Assembly (NCBI RefSeq): GCF_000264905.1
Contig: NW_006763135.1
Location: forward strand, 473,676-537,675
Length of the DNA: 64,000 nucleotides
Source: Stereum hirsutum FP-91666 SS1
Lineage: Eukaryota; Basidiomycota; Agaricomycetes; Russulales; Stereaceae
Direction: 5' to 3'
Shown here piece after piece: positions 23,961 through 35,441 of this stretch; position 1 is the stretch's first letter; every line of letters begins with the position of its first letter. The position numbers and the translations under genes were made by a program. The notes under the pieces are model-generated. The model made no database searches, was not told the DNA's origin, and saw only the letters and a list, made by a program, of their open reading frames with translations.

Positions 23961-24118
23961 GAACGTCGGTGGTGGTCGTCGAGAGACGAGTTGCGACGCC
24001 ACACGAGGCTTGATGATGATATGATGTGGCACTTCGGTGTGGCGCCAAGAATCCGAGCGCGAGAGAAATTCAAATTATTATAGTGCCCCTTTCCTCTCCC
24101 TCCCCATCGACATCGGTC
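23961..24118. promoter_or_regulatory. Divergent TUL1/NNF1 promoter
   Basis: Only 158 bp separate the start codons. It contains CTTGGCGCCA (24040-24049, minus strand), which resembles an E2F-type or MBF-type cell-cycle site; this fits NNF1 but the role is inferred. Confidence 0.5.
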
Positions 24119-25120
24119 ATGGCCCCTCACACAAACGCGTCAAGTTCCACCACTACACCACGCCCCAACACTCCATCAAACACGAAATCAACCACAAACA
24201 GCACACAAAACGCGAACGCAGCTTCCCAAGCAGTAGGCAGCAAACGATGGACCCACTTCCACGCGGCTCTCCAGCTCGCCATACAACGAGCAGCACACAA
24301 ATGGACGTGAGTCTCCTTTCCTGCATTTCCTGCACTAGTACTGTGATCACTCGGCGGCGGGTCTGATGCTGGTTCGGAACGAACAGGTACGAGGACTTCT
24401 CGGAGTGTTTCGCGATGTATTGTGAGGAGCAGGAGCCGGGCGCGACGGGGATTTTTAATACGGTGTCTAATCATTTCGAGAGTTCTGTCACCGTGCGCTT
24501 CTTCTCCTTCTCCGCTCCATCCTCGTCTCATTCTCAGTCTCGGTCTCATTCTAATCCTTCCTTCCTCATTTCGCATGAACAACCCCCCCCTCCCCCCCCT
24601 CGTATTGTATTGTAGCAACTCTGCGACGAGATCTTCGCCACCTACGCCGTCCAACACAACATCGATATCCTACACAAAGTAGTAACCGACGGCCGTGCGC
24701 GCAAACAAGCTCTCACCGCCGGACGACCCGTAGAAGACCGAAAAGATCTATGGAGGGAGGGGTTGCAGCCGAGGAATGTGGTTAGGGCGAGGACGGTGCC
24801 GGTGTTGGAGAAGGAGGGGGAGAGGTTGAGGAGGGAGTTGGCGAGGATGGAGGCGGAGAATATGAAATTGGAGAAACAGTTGAGGGCGACGGTGAGGGAG
24901 AGGGAGGAGGCGGATCGGGTGTGCGAGGAGATCTTTGCGTTTTTGGAGGATGTGAGTTTCTTTTTACCCTGCCCACTTTTGCGTTTGTGACTGATTTGAC
25001 ATTGTACTCTGACTGATTTACTACGTTGGACGCATAAAGATCGAGAAAGAGTGGAAGAAGCTGCCTCTGGACGATATACAGACGTGGACGTTAGAGACGG
25101 CGGAGGCGCAGAAGCTGTGA
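24119..25120 (+). CDS. NNF1: Kinetochore protein Nnf1 (MIND/Mis12 complex)
   Basis: Exons 24119-24306, 24387-24492, 24616-24951 and 25040-25120 close to 236 aa. After a disordered Ser/Thr-rich N-terminus of about 40 residues comes the Nnf1 domain: RWTHFHAALQLAIQRAAHKW, then LCDEIFATYAVQHNIDILHK, DLWREGLQPRNVVRARTVP and the coiled coil LRRELARMEAENMKLEKQL. Nnf1 pairs with Mis12/Mtw1 in the MIND complex, joining inner kinetochore CENP-C to the Ndc80 complex at the inner kinetochore surface. Length and helix order agree with the family. It is divergent from TUL1 over a short shared promoter. A duplicated 24-bp string sits in its 3' region near 25165-25212. Confidence 0.88.
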
Positions 25121-25163
25121 TTCTCCCGTTTTCTTCTTTTTTCTGTCCTGTTTTTTTTGGTTG

Positions 25164-25212
25164 TTTCACGGTCTATACCTCTGCTTGTTTCACGATCTAT
25201 ACCTCTGCTTGT
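25164..25212 (+). repeat. Direct 24-bp duplication in the NNF1 3' region
   Basis: The string gtttcacg-tctatacctctgctt occurs twice in immediate succession, with one A/G difference. Probably a recent tandem duplication in the 3' UTR. Confidence 0.75.
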
Positions 25213-25325
25213 TCATAACTTATTACTCTGTATTTTTTTTCAACCTGTACTTCATCATAGAAAGGGGGAAAGGGGCGTGACTGCGACTGTGACTGGACGC
25301 GTTTGTGACAGGTGACGCGTTATTT

Positions 25326-25766
25326 CAGGCGCATGGCATATGCCTAGGGAGGTCCGATCCAAAATCGCCGGATTTTGCCCTTTTTGTCCGGACCGATTTG
25401 GGAGCGGAATGTACGCACTCGGATCGGGTGCCCTGTTTTGGAGGACATTTCGTACGCATTTCGTATCGGACCTTGCCCAGCATAGAGCTCGAAAATATGT
25501 GTTTTATTTGTCATTATGTGCGCACCTCGTCGGCGAGTGTTTGGAGCGGATCTTTCACGAGTCATTTTTATCTCTTTTGTGCGCACTGTGGGCTATGGTA
25601 GGATCGGACCTCGCTGCGAGCTCACCACTTTTGTCTCGTTTGGGATCGGACGTGGGGTACTTGGGAGACCGAAAATGTACGCACCATGATCAAACATGGA
25701 ACCACTTTCTGACCCAAAATTGTCCGCACCAGGATTGGACCTCGCCCCGCATATGCCATGCGCCTG
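25326..25766. mobile_element. MITE-like non-autonomous DNA transposon
   Basis: A 441-bp element bounded by perfect 18-bp inverted termini (CAGGCGCATGGCATATGC at 25326-25343 and its complement at 25749-25766). Direct TTATTT copies flank it at 25320-25325 and 25767-25772, as expected of a 6-bp target-site duplication. The inverted similarity continues imperfectly inward (GGTCCGATCC versus GGTCCAATCC). The interior has several GGATCGGA-like short words and no transposase frame, so it would need a transposase in trans. The superfamily is not assigned because 6-bp duplications do not fit the common classes cleanly. Confidence 0.8.
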
Positions 25767-25772
25767 TTATTT

Positions 25773-26565
25773 CTGTTTGATTTTGTGACCCTGTCTCGCT
25801 GCCTCGGAGTCCGACCTTGCTTGCAACTCCTCCACGACCACTGTTCTTACAAGACTTCAAAGCTTCACTAGCCTTCAATCACTCATCTACAACTACTCGC
25901 CAGGGGTTTGCTGCCCCGTCCGAGTCGATGCGTTCGCGACGCACCGGCCCGCGATCATCTTGAGCTTGCCCGGCCTCAGGCCTCTACGGACAACTGACCA
26001 TAGCTCACTGATCTTGGGACTCTCCGCACTGTAACTACCGATCCCATACAGCATACATACACTCTCCACGACGGAAAATACTCTAAGACTATGACTACTG
26101 TACACAACCCACACGAATCAGCAGTTTCGGACTCCTGACCTCTGAATCCGGCCTCTGTTCCTCGTCACGCTCCGCTCACAAGATCATATCCGAAGTTGAC
26201 CATGTCCGTTTGTGGCTCATGGAGTCTCATCTAAAAACGAAAACCGGATGCTGTTCCAATGCGAATGAAATCTCTTCCTATGAACTGTGTGCCTTTCTTC
26301 ATGTTCTTGGGCAGCTTGCTGGGGTTCTACGATCCGCGCGGGGTTCCTGGACAGGTGGTCTCACTCCTTTCTCAAGGAATATACTTCTTTTCTATGCGTC
26401 CACGAGCTCGCGCTGCATATGACGACGTCCTTCCGCCTTTTCATTCCCGGAGTAGACCCGTCAAACACATTCGACCATGCTTATATCCAGCCTTTGCTTC
26501 CTTCCTTCCATTCATCTCTGACCTCCCCTGGCGCATCCCAAAAAACTATCTCTAGCCTCGGAACA
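25773..26565. other. Upstream region of the galactanase gene
   Basis: No supported gene. An open frame runs into the galactanase signal peptide from 26287, but the cleaner signal-peptide start is at 26566. Confidence 0.4.
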
Positions 26566-27995
26566 ATGCGTCTCTCCTCCCTCCTCCTCCTCCTCTTCAC
26601 CTCCCTCCCCTCCTCCCTCTCCCTAACCTACAAAGCCGCCGACTTCACCTCCCTCCCCCTCATCGAATCCTCCGGGCACACCTACTCCGACAACGGCTCC
26701 ACCAAACCCTTCGAGACCATCCTCGCTTCGCACGGATGTAATACCGCGCGGATAAGGCTGTGGACGAGCGGACAGTATCAGTTGAGTTATGGGCTTGCGT
26801 TGGCGAGGAGGGTGAAGGCGGCGGGGATGACGTTGGTTGTGGATTTGCATTTTAGTGATACTTGTGAGTGTTGCGTCGTGAGGCCGTGACTGGAATGGTT
26901 GGTATGGTGTTTGGTGGTCTGATGGAGTTCGAATTTGTGGTGTACACTGTAGGGGCCGATCCGGGACATCAGGCTATTCCGTCCGGGTGGCCGACGACGC
27001 TGGACGGTCTTAATACTCAAGTCTTCACGTGAGTCCTCGATTGAATCTGTTCACCTGTGTGCTCTCGTTGAACTTTGATGTTTTGTCGGTAGTTACACAC
27101 AAAGCATCGTCCAAGCCTTTGCCGCGCAAGGCACGCCCATCGATATCCTCCAAGTACATACACAACCCCACCCTTCCCTCCCCCTCCCCCTCCCCACCCC
27201 CATCTAACCTTCTCTCCCTCATTCACAGGTAGGCAACGAAATCAACGACGGCTTCCTCTGGCCCGTCGGCCAAATCTCCATCAACGGCTTCTCCGGCGCC
27301 TCCCAAATGCTTAACTCCGCCATCAACGGCGCCAAACAAGCCGGCTCCTCCATCCCGATCCCAAAAATAATGCTCCACCTCGCAGACGGCTGGTCCTGGT
27401 CCGAACAATCCTTCTTCTACTCCAGCATCTTCATCCCAGGCGAACTCTCCACCTCCGACCTCGACATCCTCGGCGTCTCTTTCTACCCGTTCTACAACAC
27501 CGCGGCCACACTCGCTGCTCTGAAAAGTAGCTTGACGAATTTGGCGGGGTTGATGGGGAAGCCGATCGTGGTGGCGGAGACGGATTGGCCGGTGAGTTGT
27601 GAGGGGGTCAGTTTGAGCGAGACGGGGATTGCGATCTCGATGGCGGGGCAGGATACGTGGATTGAGGATGTTGAGGGGGTTGTGGCGGGACTCCCGAATG
27701 GACTGGGGCAGGGGATCTGTGAGTTCCTCTTCTTGCTTGTGGCTTTGATTCTGAATTTTTGAATGTGGGGGACTGACTGTTTTGTCTTCGACTGGGGTGT
27801 AGTTTATTGGGAGCCTGGTTGGATTGGGAATGCGGCCTTGGGTTCGGGTTGTTCGGTAAGCTCTTTTTTATTTTATTGCGGTCTTGATGTCTGGAGTGGT
27901 GTCCTGAGTAGAGCCCTTCTTTATTGTAGGACAACCTCTTGGTTTCATCTACCGGCGCAACGCGGGCCTCTATCGACATTTTCACGCATATGTAA
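26566..27995 (+). CDS. Secreted GH53 endo-beta-1,4-galactanase
   Basis: Exons 26566-26863, 26953-27028, 27093-27153, 27229-27718, 27803-27855 and 27930-27995 close to 347 aa, the usual length for family GH53. A signal peptide is clear (MRLSSLLLLLFTSLPSSLSL). The TIM-barrel shows NTARIRLWTSG, LVVDLHFSDTWADPGHQAIP, the acid/base Glu in QVGNEIND (about residue 149) and the nucleophile Glu in VVAETDWP (about residue 262), plus FYWEPGW near the end. The enzyme hydrolyses beta-1,4-galactan side chains of rhamnogalacturonan I outside the cell. It stands next to the alcohol oxidase pair and may serve the same plant-cell-wall lifestyle. Codon use in exon 4 is strongly C-ending, as in well-expressed genes. 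Confidence 0.93.
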
Positions 27996-28155
27996 AAACC
28001 GGTTCAATTCGTTTGTATATCCAAGCCGACAATCACATTTTATTGTGTATCCCATCGTCCCCAAGCACGAGTCGAAAGCTGAAGAAGGTGGTGGCTCGTG
28101 ATATCCTCGAAGTCGCTTCCCAAGTGAAGAATCGATCTTCGAAACTTTACGGAAG

Positions 28156-31148
28156 TTAGACTCGAATGCCTAGCTCGTCTCCGATGATTGTGGCACCCTT
28201 CTCTCCAATTACAAGTGCTGTGGAATACGTGTTCTGAAGTAACAACACCTCACGATCAGCAGAAATCATACAGGACGGACATGAAGTCTCAACAAACTCA
28301 CCGCACCAACGTTGGCAGGGCATATCGACATATCTGTAGGAATAAAAGGAAGGGACACCGCCAGAGATTCTGAGCCTGAAAGAAGACAGCTAACACACTA
28401 GCGGAACAGCATACCACAGACTTTAAGACCCTGGACACCATAAACGTTCAGCTTCGAGTCGACCACGCCGCCTTTCGCCCGAGGCTTCATGGAGCAAGTT
28501 CCGAGCTGAGTGAGCGCGTTAAATGTGTAGTGAACATCGGGAGCAAATGAACAACGTACGTAGTGCCACGCAGTGCGCACGAACTCCCTCGTGTACTGCT
28601 CGACGGCCACATCGTCCGCTTCATCATACTCAGTAACTAGATCATTCAGAACGAGTGGCCCGGATGTGTCTGATTCTAGGATGAGTGCGGCTTTGGAGCC
28701 TTCGGGGAACTTGGGATGCATCTCTGGGAGCTCTCCTCTGAATCAAACATCGGTAAGATTAAATTAAGGGCTGAGAGGTTTTGAGTGAGGGAAAAGAGTT
28801 GGCCTGACCGAAAGACAGGCATGCGACGAGCGACTTCTCGAGTGAATTTGTAGGCCCATACCAGAGGTTTGACATCGACGATGCTGAATATGCATAGGGA
28901 GCATAAACACGAAGCAACTCTTGTCGATGAGGAAGAGAAGCATACTCGTCCAAGTATCCAGTCCTGAAGTCGGTCGGCGCCAGGCCGTCCTCTCCGTCCG
29001 TGATATGTACATGTCCTCTCCCTACTGGATACGTCTACACGCAATCAGGTAAGCCCTTCCTCATCATTCCCTTCAACCTTCGAAACTTATAAACTCTACG
29101 TACGTTGTAGTACCCCATGCTGAAATACTTCCTTGGTGGCACCGCAGTCGGATCTCCCACGAGCCTGTCAATCCTCGATTTGACAGCCAATCTAAAATCG
29201 AGAACGTAGGGACCGAAAAACGTACATCGACACTATGGCGTGCCCGAGAACAGGTTTGTCCGGTTTGTCTTTAAATTCCTGTTCCCATCTCTTCTTGAAC
29301 TCGGGTCCAAAAGCCTCGAGTTCAGCAGGAGAGGGGCGCATCTTGATCCCGCCATCGAGGCCGCTAGAGAACGAGAGGGGAGGGAAGAAAATGAGCAAGT
29401 AGGGGGCCTAGCTGAGTGGAAGGTATACTTGTGCGCCATAAGACCCTTTCCATCTTTGAACCATTGACCCGAGGTCACTGAAGAGCAGACCCATAAGCGA
29501 TCGATTTATAACCAAAAAGGCGATGCAGCCAGGTTATAAACGTACGAGAAATTTCATCCGTGTCATTTCTCAATATGGCATCCAGAGTCTCGGCGTCTTC
29601 AGATGCTTGGTACGGAACGAAGAGGACGTTGTGGTCTAAGGCAAGCACGAATATTAGTCTGTTTTCTTTCCTGGAGAAGCACTCAGAGCCAGGATGCACA
29701 CCCTGAAAGTTCTCCCCAACACCTTGAAGCTCGAGGTTTATCTCGACACCGCATCTCTCCAGGACGTCCTTGCGACCAATACCGGAGCGTTCTAAGACTC
29801 CAGGACTGCCGAAAGTACCGGCAGAAACAACGACCAGGCGTGTGGCGGAGACGGTATGCGTGGTAACGGTAGCCTGAGCGTCGGGGTAAAATTGACGGCT
29901 GAAGGAGAATTCGATTCCTGTGGCACGACCATTCCTGTAAAGTGAACATGTCCACAATGATGGCATGGGCATATGCAGGAGGGCTATGAGCATACGAATG
30001 ACAATAGAGAACCTTACCTGATGAGGACACGCTTGACAAGAGCGCCAGTCACTATGTGCAGGTTTTTATTTTCCTCCGAGCTACGGTTGTAGATGAAGTG
30101 ATGCGGAACGTCAGAACGTTTTCCGGTCTTAGCGTCGATCCACCTGGACGGAACACAACCAGCAAGGGTGTCATTATCGAGCCCGCGATGGTATGAAGCA
30201 GAACGCCTACTTCTGCCACCTCTGCAGAAGATATAAAGAGTGCAATCTAGGTCAAAATGTACGTTGCAAGAAAAAGAAAGGGACGAGCTTACTGCGTACT
30301 TATTGACCGTGCTAAGATCATTGGGGTCGATATTCTGCCCATCTGCGGTGTTAGTACCCCGCTCCTTGTCAAATTTCTTAGATACGTCAAGATATTGTGT
30401 CCCGACATTCGTGTACATGCCTCCCCATGATACGCTCAGAGGACCTTCGTAACCTGAAAGACCCAATTCGAACGCAAATAAGAGTCATGAGTATTGTATG
30501 GTGCTGAATATAAATCGTCATTCACCGTGATTGACCGCGTCTGGTTCTACTTGATACGTTTCAGTCTACACATATCCGAGTTAGCCCATAAGGATTTTGC
30601 AGGGTGGGCAAACGTCCACCTTCTTAAAAAGCGGTATGAGGTGCTCTGAGCTCCATCCTGGATTCTCGAACGTCGTCTCCCAGTCATCGTAGTCCGACCT
30701 GCTCCCTCGGGTATACATTCCAACTACAAAAGGCCGATAAGTTCAACGACAAGACCTTGAAGCGTTGATCCGAAAGGTACTAACAATTCACACTGGACCC
30801 GCCACCCAAGCATTGCGCGCACGATATGACCATTTCACGGTCGCCCAAGCTGTCTGACCTCTGGGCGGTATGGAACCGAACCGTATTCGAAGTAGGAATG
30901 AGATGAGTGAGAAAGCGAGCTGGCTGGATGTGTGTGAGGATATCCTTGGTGGGTGGACCAGTTTCGAGCACGAGGATCTTGAGAGATGAATCGGCTGCTG
31001 CAACTCGTGAAGCGACAATACAACCAGAGGTACCGCCTGGTGAATAGATAATATTAATGCCATGACTCTATCCCAGTGAGACATGAAGAGGGATACCTCC
31101 GGCAACTATTATGTCGTACGCAGCATCGACGGTTGGAGTGGTAGCCAT
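28156..31148 (-). CDS. AOX: Alcohol (methanol) oxidase, GMC family, copy A
   Basis: Multi-exon GMC flavoenzyme starting MATTPTVDAAYDIIVAGG. The FAD-binding Rossmann motif GGGTSGC spans the first intron. Alcohol-oxidase signatures follow: LTHIQPARFLTHL, CLGGGSSVNF, MYTRGSRSDYDDWE, an 11-nt exon coding RWQK (30211-30221), VSAGTFGSPGVLERSG, then WHYLGTCSMKPRAKGG with the catalytic His and ANVGANTYSTAL with the second catalytic residue Asn. The end is DELGIRV, without a peroxisomal SKL/ARF-type signal. The enzyme oxidises methanol and short alcohols to aldehydes with O2, giving H2O2. In yeasts it is peroxisomal; some decay fungi have a form found outside hyphae. It lies head-to-tail with copy B and differs at the WHY (copy B: WHS) position. 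Confidence 0.9.
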
Positions 31149-32261
31149 ATAGTGGACTGTTCAGATGGGGTCAAGGACTAGGCTAAGATGAGCGAAGCTG
31201 GGGAGAAAGGCAAGGCGACGACATGCCGCCCGATGATCATGTAAAGAAATATATCCATTCACGAGACGGGGGCCTGAATATAACACACAATCTAGGCAGA
31301 CGAAGGCAGCTAGTAAGGCGTTCCTTTTCGCACACAGGCCGAGTTCCCCATTCTTTCTCGTTGATTGCGACGATAGTATAGGAAGAACCTTCCTTCTTTG
31401 TCCATGCAGAGAAAAAACCTAGATTTGAGCGCCCAGTCGCCCTGAGCTGCAAGTAGAAAAAGCTCGAGGCTAGCAACAGATAAGTAGTATCGGCACTTGG
31501 AGAAAACCACAATCCATGGGGGTAAAGAATTGTCGCCTGAAGATACCAAGAAAAATCTATCCTGCTGTATAGCCCCATGGTACGAGTTGGGTGCGGGAGA
31601 GGACTCCGAGCACTCGTTGCGCTGTCAATGCGGACGGGGCTAGACCCAGAGCTGAGCGAAAATTTGGCAAGAGTTCAATTAGAAGAGATGAATATGTAGA
31701 AAGAGACTCAAAACTCTCTGATACTAGTGCCTACTTGTTAAAGCGTGGGGTTGCAGCCAGCAGTGGGGTCCAAGTAGTAGGAAGAAACGATTTTGTAGTT
31801 GACTCAACGCAATATCATGATCGTGCGTATATGTTCCCACGCTCGGCCACTCTTCCGCGGTAGCCTGGTCCAGCCGTCATGCGTCACGTATATGCCCTCT
31901 ATCGAGTAGGTATCACTTTATCGTTGCAAGACTCGTCCCGTGGACAGACATCATACGAAAGACTAGAGCTATTTGTGGCTTGAACAGGTCCTCTATATCT
32001 CCAGGGCCTGTAGCGCTCAACGACTCGCCACGAGAACCAGGCGGACTTTATAAAAACCAAGAGGACGAGTCATCCAAGATGTGTTCTCAAACAAGGGTAG
32101 CTAGGGTAAAGGTAACGCAGGGGGATACTGGGGAGGTAGCACACTATGGTCATACTAGAAGAGAAAGCGATGTCAAAAGAAGGTGAAAGCTAAAATGTCA
32201 AAACATGCACGACTATCAAAGATTGGAGTCTTGTCGGAGGTTCCGTCAACACCACATGACC
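31149..32261. other. Intergenic between the two alcohol oxidase genes
   Basis: 1.1 kb that includes the copy A promoter and the copy B 3' region. No other gene is supported. Confidence 0.45.
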
Positions 32262-35200
32262 TTATACTTGGATTCCCAGTTCCTGAGCGATGATTGTAGC
32301 GCCCTTCTCACCCACAACGAGGGCGGTGGAGTAAGTGTTCTGAAAAAGCAAGCGGAGGTTCAGTATCAAAGAAGGATAGAAGAACAAGCGTCAGTAGACT
32401 TACGGCACCAACGTTGCCAGGACAGATGGACATGTCTAAAGAGCCACAGTCAGACGGAGAAAAAATGGAAGAAATCATGCTCAAAAGCTGAGTAGGGACG
32501 CACCACAGACTTTGAGGCCTTGTACCCCGTAAACATTGAGCCTAGAGTCGACAACACCGCCCTTGGCGCGAGGCTTCATAGAACATGTACCGAGCTGCGA
32601 TGAGCCAGATTTAGATTAGTATGTTGACGTCTGATCTATCATGACCGAAAATATTTTACCGAGTGCCACGCCGTCGAAACTAATGATGATGAGAGGTGAA
32701 ATTAGACAAGTTGAAGAACGAAAAGGCGACAGTACACACCAAACTCTCTGGTATACTTCTCGATGGCGGCATCATCCTCTGGACCGTATTCCGCCATGGG
32801 GGCGTTGAGGTCAAGTGGTCCAGATCCCTTGTCAGTTTCATGGATAAGAGCTGCCTTAGAGCCATTGGGAAACTTAGGGTGCATTTCTGCAAGCTCGCCA
32901 CTGATAGTTCGTAGAATGTCAAAGAAACGCATTAAGTCCGGAGATATCTGTGAACAACGCACCGGAAAACGGGCATGCGGCGAGCAATCTCACGCGTGAA
33001 CTTGTAACCCCAGACCAAAGGTCTCACATCGGCCATGCTATACATCGACGAGGTTAGTACCATCATCCAACAGCGAATGGACAGGGGACGCACTCGTCTA
33101 AGAACCCAGTTCTGAAGTCGGTCGGCGCCTGAACATCCTCGCAGTCAGTGATATGAATATGGCCACGCGCGGCGGGATATTCCTGTAATATTTTAGAGGC
33201 TACAGTATGAGCGAACGCATCGGAGCATTGTCAGACACTTACGTTATAGAAACCAAGGCTGAAATATTTCCTGGGGGCCACAGTAGAGGGGTCACCGACG
33301 AGCCTTTGGCGCCCTATCGTCAGTTCAAGAGACAGAATGAGAGTGGAAATCGAACGCACATGGACACAATGCCCATCCAGAGAACAGGCTTGTCAGGCTT
33401 GTCGACGAACTCCGTGTCCCAGCGCCTCTTGAATTCGGGACCGAAAGCTTCGAGCTCGGAAGGAGAGGGCCTCATCTTGACACCGCCATCAATACCGCTA
33501 GTGATAATCGAATTATTATGAGCAAACAGCGATTGGAGTTCGAACGGACGCGAACGCATACTTGTGTGCCATCAAACCTTTGCCATCCTTGAACCATTGA
33601 CCAGAAGCCACTGCAAAAACAATCAAACTAGTCAGATTCTTTCATGAATGGGTATCAACCAAAGACTAACGTGAAATCTCGTCGGTATCATTCCTGACGA
33701 TGGCGTCCAACGTGTCAGCATCCGGAGCGGCCAAGTATGGAACAAAAACGACGTTGTGATCTGAAAGTAAAGAAGGATTGTTCTCTTCAATATTGGCGTC
33801 ACTGTCGATGAACATTAGGCACACTCGTACCTTGGTAGCCCTCGCCGACACCTTCGAGCTCAACCCTGACATCGACGCCACACTTCTCCAATACGTCTCG
33901 GCGTCCGACTCCAGAACGCTCTAGGATACCTGGACTACCGAACGTTCCGGCGGACACGACGACCATTTGTTTGGCAGAGACCGTGTGGCTGGCTGGTGGT
34001 ACGTCCGGGAAGAAGCGTGGGTTGAATGAGAATTCAACGCCTGTGGCACGGTCTCCTCTATACCCACGATAATAATCATCAACATTTACTGCGATGCGCA
34101 TATTTTGAAAAGACATAAACCAACTACACTTACTCGATCAAGACGCGGCGGACGAGCACACCAGTGACAACATGGAGGTTCTCATTCTGTTCGGACTCTG
34201 GGTTATAAATGAAATGGTGGGGAACGTCGGAACGCTTTCCAGAGTAGGTATCAATCCACCTGAGAGAACAGTTGAAATCAATATATACATATGATACATA
34301 TGCATGGGGACGGGTCCACTTACTTCTGCCATCTCTGTCAATTCACAGAATACAATATGGAGGCCATTAGTAACGGCAACCCGAGGTAGATCTCGAAGGA
34401 CGACGTACTCCGTACTTGTTAACAGTTACAAGATCGTTCGGGTCAACGTTCTCCCCTTCAGCAGCGTTCGGTCCCCGCTCTTTGTCGAACTTGGAGGCGA
34501 CATCGAGATATTGTTGGCCGACATTGGTGAATTTACCTCCATATGACACCTTAAGGGGACCGCCAGAACCTGCACGAGATGCAATCAGTCCACGGACGTC
34601 GACGGATACAAGTGGAAGGCAAATCTGATATTTTATAGCAGTGCAACATCAAGAACCGTCGTGTGAACAAGACTTACCATGGTTAAGGGCATCATCTCCC
34701 TCCTGGTAGGTCTCAGTCTGCAAAAATAAGAACCTCAGTCCTCGATAACGGGAGGTCAGGTGGCGCTTAGAGGCTAACCTTCTTGAGCAACGGGATAAGG
34801 TCTTTGGAACCCCAACCTTGATTCTCGTACGTCTCCTCCCAGTCGTCATAGTCGGATCTACTTGCCCTGGTGTACATCGCGACTAAAGCGTTTCGTTAGT
34901 TACAGCGTTGATCAACACGCCACGCCAAGGAGACTACTGACAGTTGACACTGGACCCGCCGCCCAAGCATTGACCGCATGGGACGACAATCTTACGCCCG
35001 CCGAGGTTCTCGGAGGCCTGCGCGGCGTGGAAGCGAACAGTAGTAGAGGTGGGGGCGAGATGCGAGAGGTACCGCGCGGGTTGGATGTGCGTGAGGAGAT
35101 CCTTGGTTGGTGGCCCGGCTTCGAGGACAAGAATCCGGAGAGAGGAGTCTGCGGAGGCCAGGCGAGAGGCAAGAAGACAACCACTTGTTCCACCTAGAAG

Positions 35201-35303
35201 GTACCAGGATGTTAGTTTTTGTATGACCCAAATCGACAACAATGTACGCACCTCCTGCGACGATGATGTCGTATTCGGAGTTGATGTTGGGGGTAGCGGA
35301 CAT
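32262..35303 (-). CDS. AOX: Alcohol (methanol) oxidase, GMC family, copy B
   Basis: Paralogue of copy A with the same organisation. It starts MSATPNINSEYDIIVAGG, and shows GGGTSGCLLASRL, LLTHIQPARYLSHL, CGQCLGGGSSVNF, MYTRASRSDYDDWE, KVSYGGKFTNVGQQYLDV, the 11-nt RWQK exon (34324-34334), VVVSAGTFGSPGILERSGVG, YLAAPDADTLDAIVRNDTDE, LVGDPSTVAPRKYFSLG, FKDGKGLMAHK, then the catalytic His in AWHSLGTC, which is carried by a 20-nt exon (32660-32679), and PGNVGANTYSTALVVGE. The C-terminus ELGIQV lacks a PTS1 signal. A TATA box lies at 35434-35441. Exon phases checked across most junctions are consistent, so the gene looks intact. Expected substrate is methanol or a short alcohol. Confidence 0.9.
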
Positions 35304-35433
35304 TGTGAACGTGTTGAAGAGGGTGCAAGTGTCGCTGAAAATGAGATGAGGAGGCGGGAGTGTAGGAGTATATGGGCGGCGCGCGAGAGAAAAGGCAAGA
35401 GTGGGAAGAGAATCGGGCGGGATGTTGGAGTCT

Positions 35434-35441
35434 CTTATATC
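35434..35441 (-). promoter_or_regulatory. TATA box of alcohol oxidase copy B
   Basis: GATATAAG on the minus strand about 130 nt before the ATG at 35303, followed by a pyrimidine-rich leader. Confidence 0.5.

Noticed and set aside
24026..24118. N-terminal extension of NNF1 from 24026
   Set aside because: No ATG starts that extension; the first good in-frame ATG is at 24119.
25313..25780. CRISPR-like or riboswitch interpretation of the repeated short words
   Set aside because: The element has inverted termini and a target duplication, and the genome is eukaryotic; a MITE explains it.
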